Under the pieces are notes generated by a model. The model had not been told where the DNA came from, made no database searches, and was given only the letters and a program-made list of their open reading frames with translations. A program made the position numbers and the translations under genes. A stretch of 64,000 bases of DNA from Candidatus Soleaferrea massiliensis AP7. Lineage in GTDB: Bacteria; Bacillota; Clostridia; Oscillospirales; Ruminococcaceae. This document shows positions 1-7,743 of the stretch, in pieces. The number at the start of each line of letters is the position of its first letter. The first letter of the stretch is position 1. Location: contig NZ_CCYH01000018.1 in the NCBI RefSeq assembly GCF_000820765.1, positions 1 to 64,000 on the forward strand. Reading direction: 5' to 3'.

Positions 1-64
1 GGTTCTCTTTGTTTTTATGGGAGTTACTGCTTGTGACATGAATGATATATGTTCAATAGATTGT

Positions 65-667
65 CTAAAAAATGGGGATGACACGCCCTTTGGGCTTTGG
101 AATAAATCCCTTGCGTGCCAGAACCGGCATCACGGCGCGCAGGATGATCAGCAGCAGGATGACTTCAACCGGCAGCATGATCAGGTTTTTGACGATGCCC
201 TTGGCAAGATAATAGTAGTATGCCTTGCCGTACAGCATGGCACTCCACAGGGAGCCAAGCCCGACGTTGATAAAGATGTTGATGATCAGCCTTGCCAGCA
301 CAATCCGGGTTACAGAGACACGGCAGCGGTAGAGCAGCAGCGCGAAGACCAGGAATTCCAGCATGGTGGACAAGGTGTAGCCCGGGAAGAATCCGCCGAG
401 CGGGTGTAGGAAATAGTCGACCATGTCGACGATGAAGCCGGCACTGACGCCGACAACCGGCCCGCAGACGAGACACAGGACCGCGTTTGCGAGGTAGGAG
501 AAATAGATCAGCAGGTTTTCCCCGACCGGGATGAACAGGGAACTGATGATAACCGACGCCGCAATCATCAGTGCGGCAAAGGTCAGCTTGCGGACGCTTT
601 TGAATTCGCGCACCGCACTTTTCCAGTAGGCGCACGAAAAGAGCGGTAAATAACCGTTTTCGGGCAT
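65..667 (-). CDS. folT: Folate-type ECF transporter S component (FolT-like)
   Basis: This 200-residue integral membrane protein has about six hydrophobic segments and the S-component layout: a basic N-terminus (SVRKLTFAALMIAAS), then helices with short loops. It would bind a folate in the membrane and work with a shared EcfT/A/A' energising module, which is not in the window. The assignment to folate rests on family resemblance and on the THF riboswitch directly upstream, which is typically linked to folT. The ATG at 665-667 follows a GGAGG (676-680) at good spacing. The gene is monocistronic here and reads toward the window edge. A different vitamin substrate is possible but unlikely given the riboswitch. 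Confidence 0.88.
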   Translation of the reverse strand: MPENGYLPLFSCAYWKSAVREFKSVRKLTFAALMIAASVIISSLFIPVGENLLIYFSYLANAVLCLVCGPVVGVSAGFIVDMVDYFLHPLGGFFPGYTLSTMLEFLVFALLLYRCRVSVTRIVLARLIINIFINVGLGSLWSAMLYGKAYYYYLAKGIVKNLIMLPVEVILLLIILRAVMPVLARKGFIPKPKGRVIPIF

Positions 668-675
668 AAAAATAG

Positions 676-738
676 CCTCCTTCTATGTTTCTGATGTTGC
701 CACATAGAAGAGGTTGTGTACTGCCCTTTTATGTGGCA
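676..738 (-). promoter_or_regulatory. Expression platform of the folT riboswitch (SD sequestration switch)
   Basis: Two mutually exclusive hairpins can be drawn on the minus-strand RNA. An anti-sequestor pairs 730-738 with 698-706 (9 bp, TGCCACATA with TATGTGGCA). A sequestor pairs 702-713 with 676-688 and buries the Shine-Dalgarno GGAGG. They share bases 702-706. The anti-sequestor also shares 735-738 with the 3' strand of aptamer stem P1. Ligand binding should stabilise P1, break the anti-sequestor and hide the SD, turning translation off. Confidence 0.7.
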
Positions 739-836
739 GCGGGATGCGGAAGATGTACGGCAAGCCAAATCGGCTTTTCGTCCGGCGGACAACTCCCCGT
801 TCCGCCAGCACTTGACCCACAGCTTCCTACTCTGCC
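735..836 (-). promoter_or_regulatory. Tetrahydrofolate (THF) riboswitch aptamer
   Basis: Read on the minus strand, the segment begins with GGCAGAGUAGG and ends with GCAUCCCGCUGCC, closing a P1 stem (832-836 with 735-739). The conserved THF elements appear in order: AGAGUAG near the 5' side, GUCAAGUGC, GAACGGGGAGUUG within the internal hairpin, GGACGAAAAGCC, and the terminal GCAUCC. This matches the folT-associated THF riboswitch class I recall, and it sits between a sigma-A promoter and folT. Confidence 0.85.
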
Positions 837-850
837 ATAAGCATAAATAC

Positions 851-879
851 AGTATAGCGCATTCCCTGAAAGATGTCAA
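851..879 (-). promoter_or_regulatory. Sigma-A promoter of folT
   Basis: On the minus strand TTGACA (874-879) is followed after 17 bp by TATACT (851-856). Transcription would start just before the riboswitch aptamer, which begins at 836. Confidence 0.85.
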
Positions 880-953
880 ATTTTTAGGAAATATCAGGTA
901 TATAAAACTGATATTTAAGCAGCCTTTCCTAAGAAAGTTGTCATTAAAAATAA

Positions 954-986
954 TAAAGCTGCTGAAGATTCTTCAGCAGCTTTTTA
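954..986 (-). terminator. Intrinsic terminator, bidirectional, of the small lipoprotein gene
   Basis: A perfect 13-bp stem (AAAGCTGCTGAAG with CTTCAGCAGCTTT) with a 3-nt loop is flanked by T-rich sequence on both sides. The minus-strand lipoprotein stop codon overlaps its edge. Confidence 0.8.
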
Positions 987-1376
987 TCCGTATCCCCAGT
1001 CTTTGACCAACCAGTTGTCAGATGTGTTATCCCGAATGAGAATCCACTGCCATTCGGTATAGGTCGAATTTGGTTCTAAGCTTCCATTTCCGCCGGAAGG
1101 ACCGACCTTGAAATTAGACAAAAGCACCATAGAGTTTTTAGAGGTAGAAGTATCTGCTGTCTCATCATACCACAACTCCAAAAGTTCACAATCTTCAAAG
1201 TCTTTGAATTTTTCCTTTACTCGTTGAACAGCATTTTCAATGTCTTCCAGACTAAACTTCGAAGATGTACCTATAGAAACCGATACCTGATCAGTTTTAC
1301 CTGCATTGCAAGCGACAAGTGTCAAACACATGATCAAAGCAAACATGATTGCGATAATTCTAATTCGTGTATCCAT
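984..1376 (-). CDS. Small putative lipoprotein of unknown function
   Basis: The product is about 130 residues and starts with a lipoprotein signal: a basic MDTRIR, a hydrophobic stretch, and the lipobox LVAC, so the mature protein should be anchored by a lipidated cysteine outside the membrane. The remaining ~105 residues contain a short helical segment (FSLEDIENAVQRVKEKF) and a C-terminal part rich in Trp and Tyr (TEWQWILIRDN, WLVKDWGYG), resembling small secreted domains of the DUF4829 sort. I do not assign a function. A GTG codon six residues upstream (1394) is also open, but a GGGGG lies 7 nt before the ATG at 1376, so I prefer that start. Confidence 0.65.
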   Translation of the reverse strand: MDTRIRIIAIMFALIMCLTLVACNAGKTDQVSVSIGTSSKFSLEDIENAVQRVKEKFKDFEDCELLELWYDETADTSTSKNSMVLLSNFKVGPSGGNGSLEPNSTYTEWQWILIRDNTSDNWLVKDWGYG

Positions 1377-1460
1377 GAAAAAGCCCCCATTCACCGCGGT
1401 CTGTCCATTTTAAACTACCTGTTTTCAATCGCATGTTTGCCGGAAGTCTCTAATGCGATG

Positions 1461-1772
1461 CTATCTGGATAGCATGCCGTCTATAAAGATATCTAATTTC
1501 TCTTTTTGGGAATCTGAGAGCGCATTGTATTTTTCTATTAACTCTTTCTGTTTCTCAGTGAGAACAATGGAATCTTCCCCATCACAGAAAAACTGTGAAA
1601 GTGTGATGTTAAGCCCCTTGCAAATCTTCTCTAAGGATGATATGGACGGCAACATCCCTTTTTTGTACCATGAGGAGATTGTAGACTGCGGTAGATCTGA
1701 AAATTTTGCCAATTCATATTCTGACCAATTTTTCTTGATCCGATATTCTGTGATTCTCTTTAAAATATCCAT
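1461..1772 (-). CDS. XRE-family helix-turn-helix regulator
   Basis: This 103-residue protein has an N-terminal XRE/lambda-repressor type HTH: ITEYRIKKNWSEYELAKFSD then LPQSTISSWYKKG as recognition helix region, continuing ISSLEKICKGLNITLSQFF. The C-terminal helical tail (LTEKQKELIEKYNALSDSQK) is typical of short XRE repressors and probably dimerises. The ATG at 1770-1772 follows GAGAG; an in-frame GTG at 1805 lacks a ribosome binding site and would lie close to the operator. It is transcribed divergently from the SLOG gene, and the palindrome between them is its likely binding site. Confidence 0.8.
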   Translation of the reverse strand: MDILKRITEYRIKKNWSEYELAKFSDLPQSTISSWYKKGMLPSISSLEKICKGLNITLSQFFCDGEDSIVLTEKQKELIEKYNALSDSQKEKLDIFIDGMLSR

Positions 1773-1821
1773 ATTTCTCTCATTTCGTATTGTTGTTAGT
1801 ACCATTATAGAAGAGTAGTAT

Positions 1822-1871
1822 TTGTATTTTAATAATTATTATCGTATAATAGTTACGATAATAATTATTAA
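1822..1871 (+). promoter_or_regulatory. SLOG-gene promoter embedded in a large palindrome
   Basis: TTGTAT (1822-1827), 17 bp, TATAAT (1845-1850) forms a plus-strand promoter. Overlapping it is a perfect inverted repeat with 18-bp arms at 1829-1846 and 1854-1871 around a 7-bp centre (outer arms TTAATAATTATTATCG and its complement). The -10 box lies across the inner left arm and the centre. A repressor bound here would block the promoter. The adjacent XRE protein is the obvious candidate. Confidence 0.7.
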
Positions 1872-1885
1872 GAGGTGATTTTATC

Positions 1886-2356
1886 ATGAAAGAGAGAACT
1901 TGTTGTTTTACGGGACATAGAGATCTGTCGGCATGTAAGGTTTCTGCCTTACAGCGCAGTCTAAGAATGGAAATAATAAAATTAATTGAGAAAGGAGTTT
2001 GGTATTTTGGCTCGGGAGGGGCTTGCGGGTTTGACCAACTGGCAGCGCTCACGGTACTCGATTTAAAGAAAACATACTCGTATATTAGACTGATATTGAT
2101 TTTACCTTGTAGGAATCAGGAAAAGTTCTGGAATACTGATGATGCGGCCATGTATAAAACCATTTGTGATCAAGCGGATAAAATCGTCTATACATCGGAT
2201 CATTATTATACAGGCTGTATGCATAAAAGAAATCGATACCTTGTAGATCACAGTGATTGCTGCATCTGCTACCTGACGCAGCAAAGCGGAGGAACAAAGT
2301 ATACGGTAGATTATGCATTGAAGAAAAATGTTAGGGTGATTCACCTCAATGTTTAA
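1886..2356 (+). CDS. SLOG-family (DUF1273/YpsA-like) protein
   Basis: This 156-residue Rossmann-like protein of the SLOG/LOG superfamily has signature elements: CCFTGHRDL at the N-terminus, then YFGSGGACGFDQLAA (glycine-rich nucleotide/ligand loop), LILILPCRNQEKFW, and a C-terminal GGTKYTVDYALKK. SLOG proteins are proposed to bind or cleave nucleotide-derived ligands and are often linked to conflict or stress systems; the specific ligand here is unknown. The ATG at 1886 follows AAGAGGTGAT. It is a single-gene transcript divergent from an XRE regulator and controlled by the palindrome at 1829-1871. The regulator plus SLOG layout suggests tightly controlled expression. Confidence 0.75.
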   Translation: MKERTCCFTGHRDLSACKVSALQRSLRMEIIKLIEKGVWYFGSGGACGFDQLAALTVLDLKKTYSYIRLILILPCRNQEKFWNTDDAAMYKTICDQADKIVYTSDHYYTGCMHKRNRYLVDHSDCCICYLTQQSGGTKYTVDYALKKNVRVIHLNV

Positions 2357-2371
2357 CTTAAATAAGATAAA

Positions 2372-2404
2372 ACAAAAAAAGCCCGGATGCTTCTGCATCC
2401 GGGC
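2372..2404 (-). terminator. Intrinsic terminator of tsf
   Basis: A perfect 10-bp GC-rich stem (GCCCGGATGC with GCATCCGGGC) has a TTCT-type loop. In the minus direction it runs into a T-rich tract, so it ends rpsB-tsf transcription between the convergent SLOG and tsf genes. Confidence 0.85.
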
Positions 2405-2424
2405 TTCAATAGCATACAATGTGA

Positions 2425-3333
2425 TTAGTTCATCATGCTGGCAACTTCATCGGCGAAGTTGTCTTCTCTCTTTTCAAGGCCTTCGCCCTTCTCAAAACGG
2501 ACAAAACTGAGTACCTTGATATCGCCGCCAAGCTCTTTGCCGGTGTTTTCGGTGTACTTCGCAACGGTGATGTCGCCGTCTTTGATGAACGGCTGTTCCA
2601 GCAGGCAGACTTCCTTGTAATATTTCGAGATTCTGCCGTTGACCATCTTTTCTGCGATGTTGGCCGGTTTGCCTTCGTTGATTGCCTGCGCGGTGAGGAT
2701 TTCCCTCTCCTTGGCGACAACCGCTTCCGGAACGTCTTCCTTGCCGACATAGCTTGGGATCGAAGCGGCGACCTGCATCGCGACGTCCTTCGCATAGGCG
2801 ACGAACTCGTCCTTCGCGGCGATTTCAGGCGTGGTGTCGAATTTGACCATGACGCCGATTCTGCCGGCTCCGTGCATATAGGTGCAGGTGACGCCCTCTT
2901 CACGGGCGAAGCGGCGGATCTTCATGTTCTCGCCGATGGTCAGGATCTTCTCACGAAGCATCTCTTCGACGGTGTCGTTCGAGCCGTCCGCTTTGCACTG
3001 CAGCAGCGCGTCGACATCGGCCGGATTCTGTTTCGCAACGACATCCGCACAGGTCTTGACGAACTGTACGAAGCTGTCGTTCTTCGCGACGAAGTCGGTT
3101 TCCGCGTTGACTTCGATGACAACGCCGACATTCGCGTCGTTGGTCGCATATACAAGTCCTTCCGCAGCGATACGGCCGGCTTTTTTCTCAGCCGCCGCAA
3201 GGCCTTTTTCGCGAAGGAGTTCAATTGCTTTATCCATATCACCTTCGGACTGGGTCAGGGCTTTTTTACAGTCCATCATGCCGCAGCCGGTTCTCTCTCT
3301 GAGTGCCTGAACATCTTTTGCAGTAAATGCCAT
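2425..3333 (-). CDS. tsf: Translation elongation factor Ts
   Basis: At 302 residues this is a standard-length EF-Ts, the guanine-nucleotide exchange factor for EF-Tu. The N-terminal UBA-like domain carries the family signature LRERTGCGMMDCKKAL, followed by GDMDKAIELLREKGL. The exchange core has VYATNDANVGVVIEVNAETD and ENMKIRRFAREEG. It lies 38 bp downstream of rpsB, the conserved bacterial order, and shares that operon and the terminator at 2372-2404. Nothing unusual was seen. Confidence 0.97.
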   Translation of the reverse strand: MAFTAKDVQALRERTGCGMMDCKKALTQSEGDMDKAIELLREKGLAAAEKKAGRIAAEGLVYATNDANVGVVIEVNAETDFVAKNDSFVQFVKTCADVVAKQNPADVDALLQCKADGSNDTVEEMLREKILTIGENMKIRRFAREEGVTCTYMHGAGRIGVMVKFDTTPEIAAKDEFVAYAKDVAMQVAASIPSYVGKEDVPEAVVAKEREILTAQAINEGKPANIAEKMVNGRISKYYKEVCLLEQPFIKDGDITVAKYTENTGKELGGDIKVLSFVRFEKGEGLEKREDNFADEVASMMN

Positions 3334-3371
3334 AATGATCTTCCTCCAGTCGTTTTATAAGATCTATAGAA

Positions 3372-4100
3372 TTATTCTTCGTTTGCTTCCTCTTCGGATT
3401 CCTCGTCTTCCACATCCTGGCCCTGTCTGCCTTCCATGATGGCGTCGGCCATGGTCTGCGCAATCAGTTTGACAGCGCGGATCGCGTCGTCGTTGCCCGG
3501 GATGACATAATCGATTTCGTCCGGATCGCAGTTGGTGTCGACGATTGCGACGGTCGGGATGCCGAGCTTCTTCGCTTCAGCGACAGCGATTCTCTCTTTT
3601 CTCGGGTCGACGATGAACAGCGCACCCGGGAGACGGTCCATATCCTTGATGCCGCCGAGGAATTTCTCGAGTTCTTCAATTTCAAGGTTGAGCTTGATGA
3701 CTTCCTTCTTCGGCAGGCGGTCAAAGGTTCCGTCCGCTTCCATCTTGCGCAGCTGCTCGAGTCTGAAAATTCTGCGGCGGATGGTTTTAAAGTTGGTCAG
3801 CATGCCGCCGAGCCATCTTGCGTTGACATAGTGTACGCCTGCGCGGAGCGCCTCGTCACGGATCGAATCGCCGGCCTGTTTTTTGGTTCCGACGAACAGG
3901 ACGGTTTCACCGGAAGCCGCGACGTCGCGAACGAACATATACGCTTCCTCTAATTTCTTGACGGTCTTCTGCAGGTCGATGATGTAGATGCCATTGCGCT
4001 CGGTGAAGATGTATTTCGCCATTTTCGGATTCCATCTTCTTGTCTGGTGTCCGAAGTGAACACCTGCTTCCAGTAACTGTTTCATGGATACTACGCCCAT
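3372..4100 (-). CDS. rpsB: 30S ribosomal protein S2
   Basis: The 242-residue uS2 carries the signatures [20 protein letters not shown] near the N-terminus, then [16 protein letters not shown], and [19 protein letters not shown], with an acidic C-terminal tail. I place the start at the ATG 4098-4100, preceded by AAGGAGG at 8 nt. An upstream in-frame ATG (4130) adds ten residues not typical of the family and lacks a good SD. It is the first gene of rpsB-tsf. The promoter lies about 120 bp upstream, leaving room for a 5' leader. Confidence 0.96.
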   Translation of the reverse strand: MGVVSMKQLLEAGVHFGHQTRRWNPKMAKYIFTERNGIYIIDLQKTVKKLEEAYMFVRDVAASGETVLFVGTKKQAGDSIRDEALRAGVHYVNARWLGGMLTNFKTIRRRIFRLEQLRKMEADGTFDRLPKKEVIKLNLEIEELEKFLGGIKDMDRLPGALFIVDPRKERIAVAEAKKLGIPTVAIVDTNCDPDEIDYVIPGNDDAIRAVKLIAQTMADAIMEGRQGQDVEDEESEEEANEE

Positions 4101-4218
4101 AATAAAATCCTCCTTAAGGTTAAATTCCACCGCACACCTTAACTTGAACAGACGACCCCGGCGTTATCCGCCGAAGCACCATGTCTTCCCAAACGGTTGT
4201 GCGTGCGTTTTCCTGAAA

Positions 4219-4247
4219 ATTATAGCATTTTACGGGGAGAAAAGCAA
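4219..4247 (-). promoter_or_regulatory. Promoter of rpsB-tsf with structured leader
   Basis: On the minus strand TTGCTT (4242-4247), 17 bp, TATAAT (4219-4224). The ~110-nt leader down to 4101 contains a small GGCG/CGCC hairpin near 4160. S2 leaders are sometimes autoregulatory, but I cannot match a known motif. Confidence 0.7.
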
Positions 4248-4284
4248 GTCTTTTTTTGATGTTTTTGGCTGTAACATAAAGTTG

Positions 4285-4598
4285 TTGACGAGTTTCATGG
4301 GAAAGAGTATAATAAAGGACAATTATTTTCTGAACATCGCCGGTTCTGAAGGATATGATCTTAGTTTTGCCGGCATAAGGGCATCTTAGTGCCGGAAATA
4401 AAAAGGCACATATATTTTATTCAATTAAGATATTTTCATATACTGCATCCCGGTTGCAGACCGGCGTGCAGAATCAATCCATAGTAAAACCTGCAGCCAT
4501 TGCAGCCATGGTAAAGCCAGAGTCTGGGCATAGGTTCGATTGCAGGCTGGTGCACAGGAAACAAATCTATTTGGTAAACAATTGTGAAAGGATGATCG
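4285..4598 (+). promoter_or_regulatory. Strong promoter and ~280-nt leader upstream of the extended SDR gene
   Basis: TTGACG (4285-4290), 17 bp, TATAAT (4308-4313) is a near-consensus plus-strand promoter. The next gene starts only at 4599. The leader contains three GCCGG blocks (about 4340, 4371 and 4393) able to pair with each other (for example CCGGCA with TGCCGG). Further on are several TGCAG-containing short repeats. I recognise no riboswitch class in it. Confidence 0.5.
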
Positions 4599-5789
4599 AT
4601 GATGCTGCTTGAAAAACATCCCGGTTATAAAAACGCGCTGGCGGGGAAAACCGTGCTGCTGACGGGCGCTGGCGGAGGCATCGGTTTTGAAGCGGCAAAG
4701 GCGTTCGCCTATATGGGCGCGTCGGTCATCATTGCCGAAATCGACGAGAAAAAGGGGACGGCGGCCGCAAAGCATATCAACGATTGTTATCCCCAATCCG
4801 AAACGGTTTATTATCAGGTGGATTTGTCGGATGACACGCAGGTCAGAGCCATGGCGGAACGGATGACGGAGCGGTACGGCTTTATCGATATCCTGTTTCA
4901 CAACGCGACCATGACGGCGTTGGGCAATGTGGAAGAGGTGCCGATTGAGATATGGGATCAGAGCTTCCGGGTCAATTTCAGAGCACCGCTGCTGCTCACG
5001 CAGCTGTTTTTGCCGGAAATGAAGCGCAGGGGCAGAGGCGTCATCGTGTTTGTGCCCTCATCGGGAGCGGCGCCTTACATGGGCGCGTATGAGGTGTTCA
5101 AAACCGCGCAGGTGGAGCTTTGCAGCACGCTGGCGGCCGAACTGGAGGAGACAGGGGTTTTTACCTATTCTATAGGGCCAGGTCTGGTCAAAACGGCGAC
5201 TGCCGAACGCGCCATTGAAATTGTAGCGGACAGGATGGGCATGACGGTCGATGCTTTTTATGGGATGAATGAAAGCCATATGCTGGATGCCGGGGAAGCC
5301 GGATGCGGCTTTGCGGTTTCCGTACTGTCCGCCCGGAACTATCACGGACAGGAAATTGGATCGATTCAGGCGCTGCTGGACAGCGGCCTGCTGCAAGAGG
5401 ACGCGGCCGAAACACGGGAAGTCTGCAGCGAACAGGTGCTTCCATTCATTCAAAAGATGGTCGATATCTTTGAGGAACAGTATGCGGGCTGGATGCGGCG
5501 CAATATCTTTGAGCGGCAATGGGTTTTAAGGGATTTTAAAAAGACCGTCGGGATGTCCGCCGACCAGTTCAGGGACAGGTTTGCGCATATGCAGAAACGG
5601 TTGTGCGAGGAACGGGATGGAAGCCTTTTGGAGTATGGGGTGCTGTTTGAAAAGCTGAGACTGTATTTTCAGCGTCAGTACAAGCTGCTGCAGGGCTTTG
5701 AAAAGAATCCGGAAAAGCTCAAAGAGCACTCCGCCGTCCTCATGGATTGGGTGGACACGTTGGACAAGATCGTCGCTGATATACATTAG
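4599..5789 (+). CDS. SDR-family oxidoreductase with a long helical C-terminal extension
   Basis: The N-terminal ~230 residues are a classical short-chain dehydrogenase: cofactor loop TGAGGGIG (residues 22-29), acidic residue after beta-2 (IIAEIDE) suggesting NAD preference, LFHNAT in place of the NNAG motif, and a YEVFK that fits YxxxK with a preceding SSGAA serine. The protein is 396 residues, about 150 longer than usual. The extra C-terminal part (after ~residue 245) is charged and helical (EQYAGWMRRNIFERQW, LRLYFQRQYKLLQGF) and matches nothing I know. An AAAGGATG ribosome binding site precedes the ATG at 4599; the adjacent ATG is an alternative. Substrate is unknown. The gene stands alone between rpsB and ilvB. 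Confidence 0.8.
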   Translation: MMLLEKHPGYKNALAGKTVLLTGAGGGIGFEAAKAFAYMGASVIIAEIDEKKGTAAAKHINDCYPQSETVYYQVDLSDDTQVRAMAERMTERYGFIDILFHNATMTALGNVEEVPIEIWDQSFRVNFRAPLLLTQLFLPEMKRRGRGVIVFVPSSGAAPYMGAYEVFKTAQVELCSTLAAELEETGVFTYSIGPGLVKTATAERAIEIVADRMGMTVDAFYGMNESHMLDAGEAGCGFAVSVLSARNYHGQEIGSIQALLDSGLLQEDAAETREVCSEQVLPFIQKMVDIFEEQYAGWMRRNIFERQWVLRDFKKTVGMSADQFRDRFAHMQKRLCEERDGSLLEYGVLFEKLRLYFQRQYKLLQGFEKNPEKLKEHSAVLMDWVDTLDKIVADIH

Positions 5790-6101
5790 ACCCAATCGGC
5801 ATGTAGTGAATTCTGCTGAACCGGTGGAGCTGTGCATCAGAATCCATGATGCGCATTCACAGCGTGTTATCGATTCATTCTATAAATCTGCTGGTTTGCA
5901 GGCCGCGAATATGATAAAATTTTAACAGATAATCCATTTAGTCTTTCGAATCTAACGGCCGATTGCCATAAAAGAACGGTCCGTGAAAAGACAAAAGGCG
6001 TTATGTTTATACCCATCCATGTTTATATAAATCCATGAAGAATAGAACCGTCATTCAGCAAGATCTGATCATAATGGAAACAGCAAGGAGGCAGTTTCAA
6101 G
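5790..6101. other. Intergenic region before ilvB
   Basis: This 312-bp stretch has no convincing gene. A possible weak hairpin (ATTCTG near 5810 with CAGAAT near 5837) may end the SDR transcript. The ilvB ribosome binding site AAGGAGG lies at its end. I found no T-box specifier/antiterminator sequence, no leader peptide rich in branched-chain codons, and no clear sigma-A promoter. Confidence 0.5.
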
Positions 6102-7718
6102 ATGATAAATGGTGCAAAGGCAGTTGTGAAATGCCTGGAAAAGGAACAGGTCCCGGTCATCTTCGGTTATCCGGGCGCGGCGATCTGTCCGTTTTACGAT
6201 GAATTGTCCGAAAGCGGCATCCGGCACATCCTGGTGCGGCAGGAGCAGAACGCGGGACATGCCGCGAGCGGCTATGCGCGCATGACCGGACGGCCCGGCG
6301 TCTGTGTGGTGACCTCCGGCCCGGGGGCGACCAACCTGATCACGGCGCTCGCCACCGCCTATATGGATTCCATCCCGCTGATTGCGATCACCGGACAGGT
6401 CAGCAGCGACCTGCTCGGCCGGGATGTCTTTCAGGAGGTGGACATCACCGGCGCGGCGGAGCCGTTCACCAAGCACAGCTATCTGCTCAAGGATGCCGCC
6501 GACATTCCCAAGGTCTTTAAGGAAGCCTTCTATATCGCGTCCACCGGCCGTCCCGGCCCGGTTCTGATCGACCTGCCGGTGGATATCCAGAAACAGATGA
6601 TCGATTTTCAGTATCCGCATCAGGTCAGCATCCGCGGCTACAACCCGAACGTCAAGGGACATGTGATCCAGATCAAACGGGTGCTGCAGGCCATCGAGGA
6701 GGCGAAGCGCCCGGTGATCTGCGTCGGCGGCGGCGCGTTCGCGTCGGATGCGGCCGGCCAGATCCATGCGTTCTCGGAACAGTTCCAGATTCCGGTGGTC
6801 TCGACCATGATGGGCATCAGCATCATGAACACCGACGACCCGCTTTACTACGGCATGCTCGGCATGCACGGAAACAAGTGTGCGAACCGCGCCATCCATG
6901 ACAGCGATCTGCTGATCATCATCGGCGCGCGGGTCGGGGACCGGGCGGTCAGCACGCCGAACATCCTGGCCAAGCGCACCCGGGTGGTGCACATCGATAT
7001 CGACCCGGCGGAGATCGGCAAAAACATGCACACCTCGATTCCGCTGGTCGGCGACGCGGCCACGGTGCTCGAACAGCTCTGCGAAAAGGAGCTTCAGACC
7101 GACACCGAGGAGTGGATCGAACTGCTTGACGAGCTGCGCGCGCAGCTTCCCAGAGAACTGCCGGAGCGGGAAGGATACGTCAACCCGAAGAACTTTCTGC
7201 GGCTGCTTTCCGAAAAGACCGGCGAGAACGCCGTGTTTGTCGCGGATGTCGGCCAGAACCAGATCTGGTCGGCGAACAACCTCATGATCAAAAACAGCCG
7301 GTTTCTGACGACCGGCGGCATGGGCACGATGGGGTATTCGGTTCCGGCCGCGGTCGGCGCCAAGCTGGCGTGTCCGGACAGGCAGGTCGTCGCGGTCTGC
7401 GGGGACGGTTCGTTCCAGATGCAGCTCTGCGAGCTGGCGACCATCTGCCAGCACGGCGTCCCGGTCAAAATAGTCGTGATGACCAACACCAAGCTCGGCA
7501 TGGTGCGGGAGCTGCAGTATCAGGGATACCGCGCGAACTACGTCGGGGTTGACCTGAGCGGCAGCCCGGATTTTATGAAGCTGACCGATGCCTACGGCAT
7601 CGCGCACCGGCGCATCAGCGGCATGGACGAGGCCGGACAGGCCATCGATGAGATGCTGAACGCCGAAGGACCGTACCTGCTGGAATGTATCGTCGACCCG
7701 ATGGAAAGCTCGCTGTAG
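6102..7718 (+). CDS. ilvB: Acetolactate synthase large (catalytic) subunit
   Basis: The 538-residue enzyme condenses two pyruvates, or pyruvate and 2-ketobutyrate, the first common step of valine, leucine and isoleucine synthesis. Three domains are visible: the N-terminal pyrimidine-binding domain with the catalytic glutamate in VRQEQNAGHAASGYAR, a central domain (PVICVGGGAF), and the C-terminal TPP-pyrophosphate domain with GDGSFQMQLCELATI and, ~26 residues later, the Asn of MTNTKLGM that completes the metal site. An AAGGAGG precedes the ATG. It is somewhat shorter than the 560-600 residues common in the family but complete at both ends. It heads the cluster with ilvN, a mini-IlvN and ilvC. 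Confidence 0.95.
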   Translation: MINGAKAVVKCLEKEQVPVIFGYPGAAICPFYDELSESGIRHILVRQEQNAGHAASGYARMTGRPGVCVVTSGPGATNLITALATAYMDSIPLIAITGQVSSDLLGRDVFQEVDITGAAEPFTKHSYLLKDAADIPKVFKEAFYIASTGRPGPVLIDLPVDIQKQMIDFQYPHQVSIRGYNPNVKGHVIQIKRVLQAIEEAKRPVICVGGGAFASDAAGQIHAFSEQFQIPVVSTMMGISIMNTDDPLYYGMLGMHGNKCANRAIHDSDLLIIIGARVGDRAVSTPNILAKRTRVVHIDIDPAEIGKNMHTSIPLVGDAATVLEQLCEKELQTDTEEWIELLDELRAQLPRELPEREGYVNPKNFLRLLSEKTGENAVFVADVGQNQIWSANNLMIKNSRFLTTGGMGTMGYSVPAAVGAKLACPDRQVVAVCGDGSFQMQLCELATICQHGVPVKIVVMTNTKLGMVRELQYQGYRANYVGVDLSGSPDFMKLTDAYGIAHRRISGMDEAGQAIDEMLNAEGPYLLECIVDPMESSL

Positions 7719-7743
7719 CTGAGAACAGAAAGGATGGAATTCC

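Noticed and set aside
5790-6101. T-box or leader-peptide attenuator before ilvB
   Set aside because: Neither the T-box antiterminator consensus nor a run of Ile/Leu/Val codons followed by a terminator was found.
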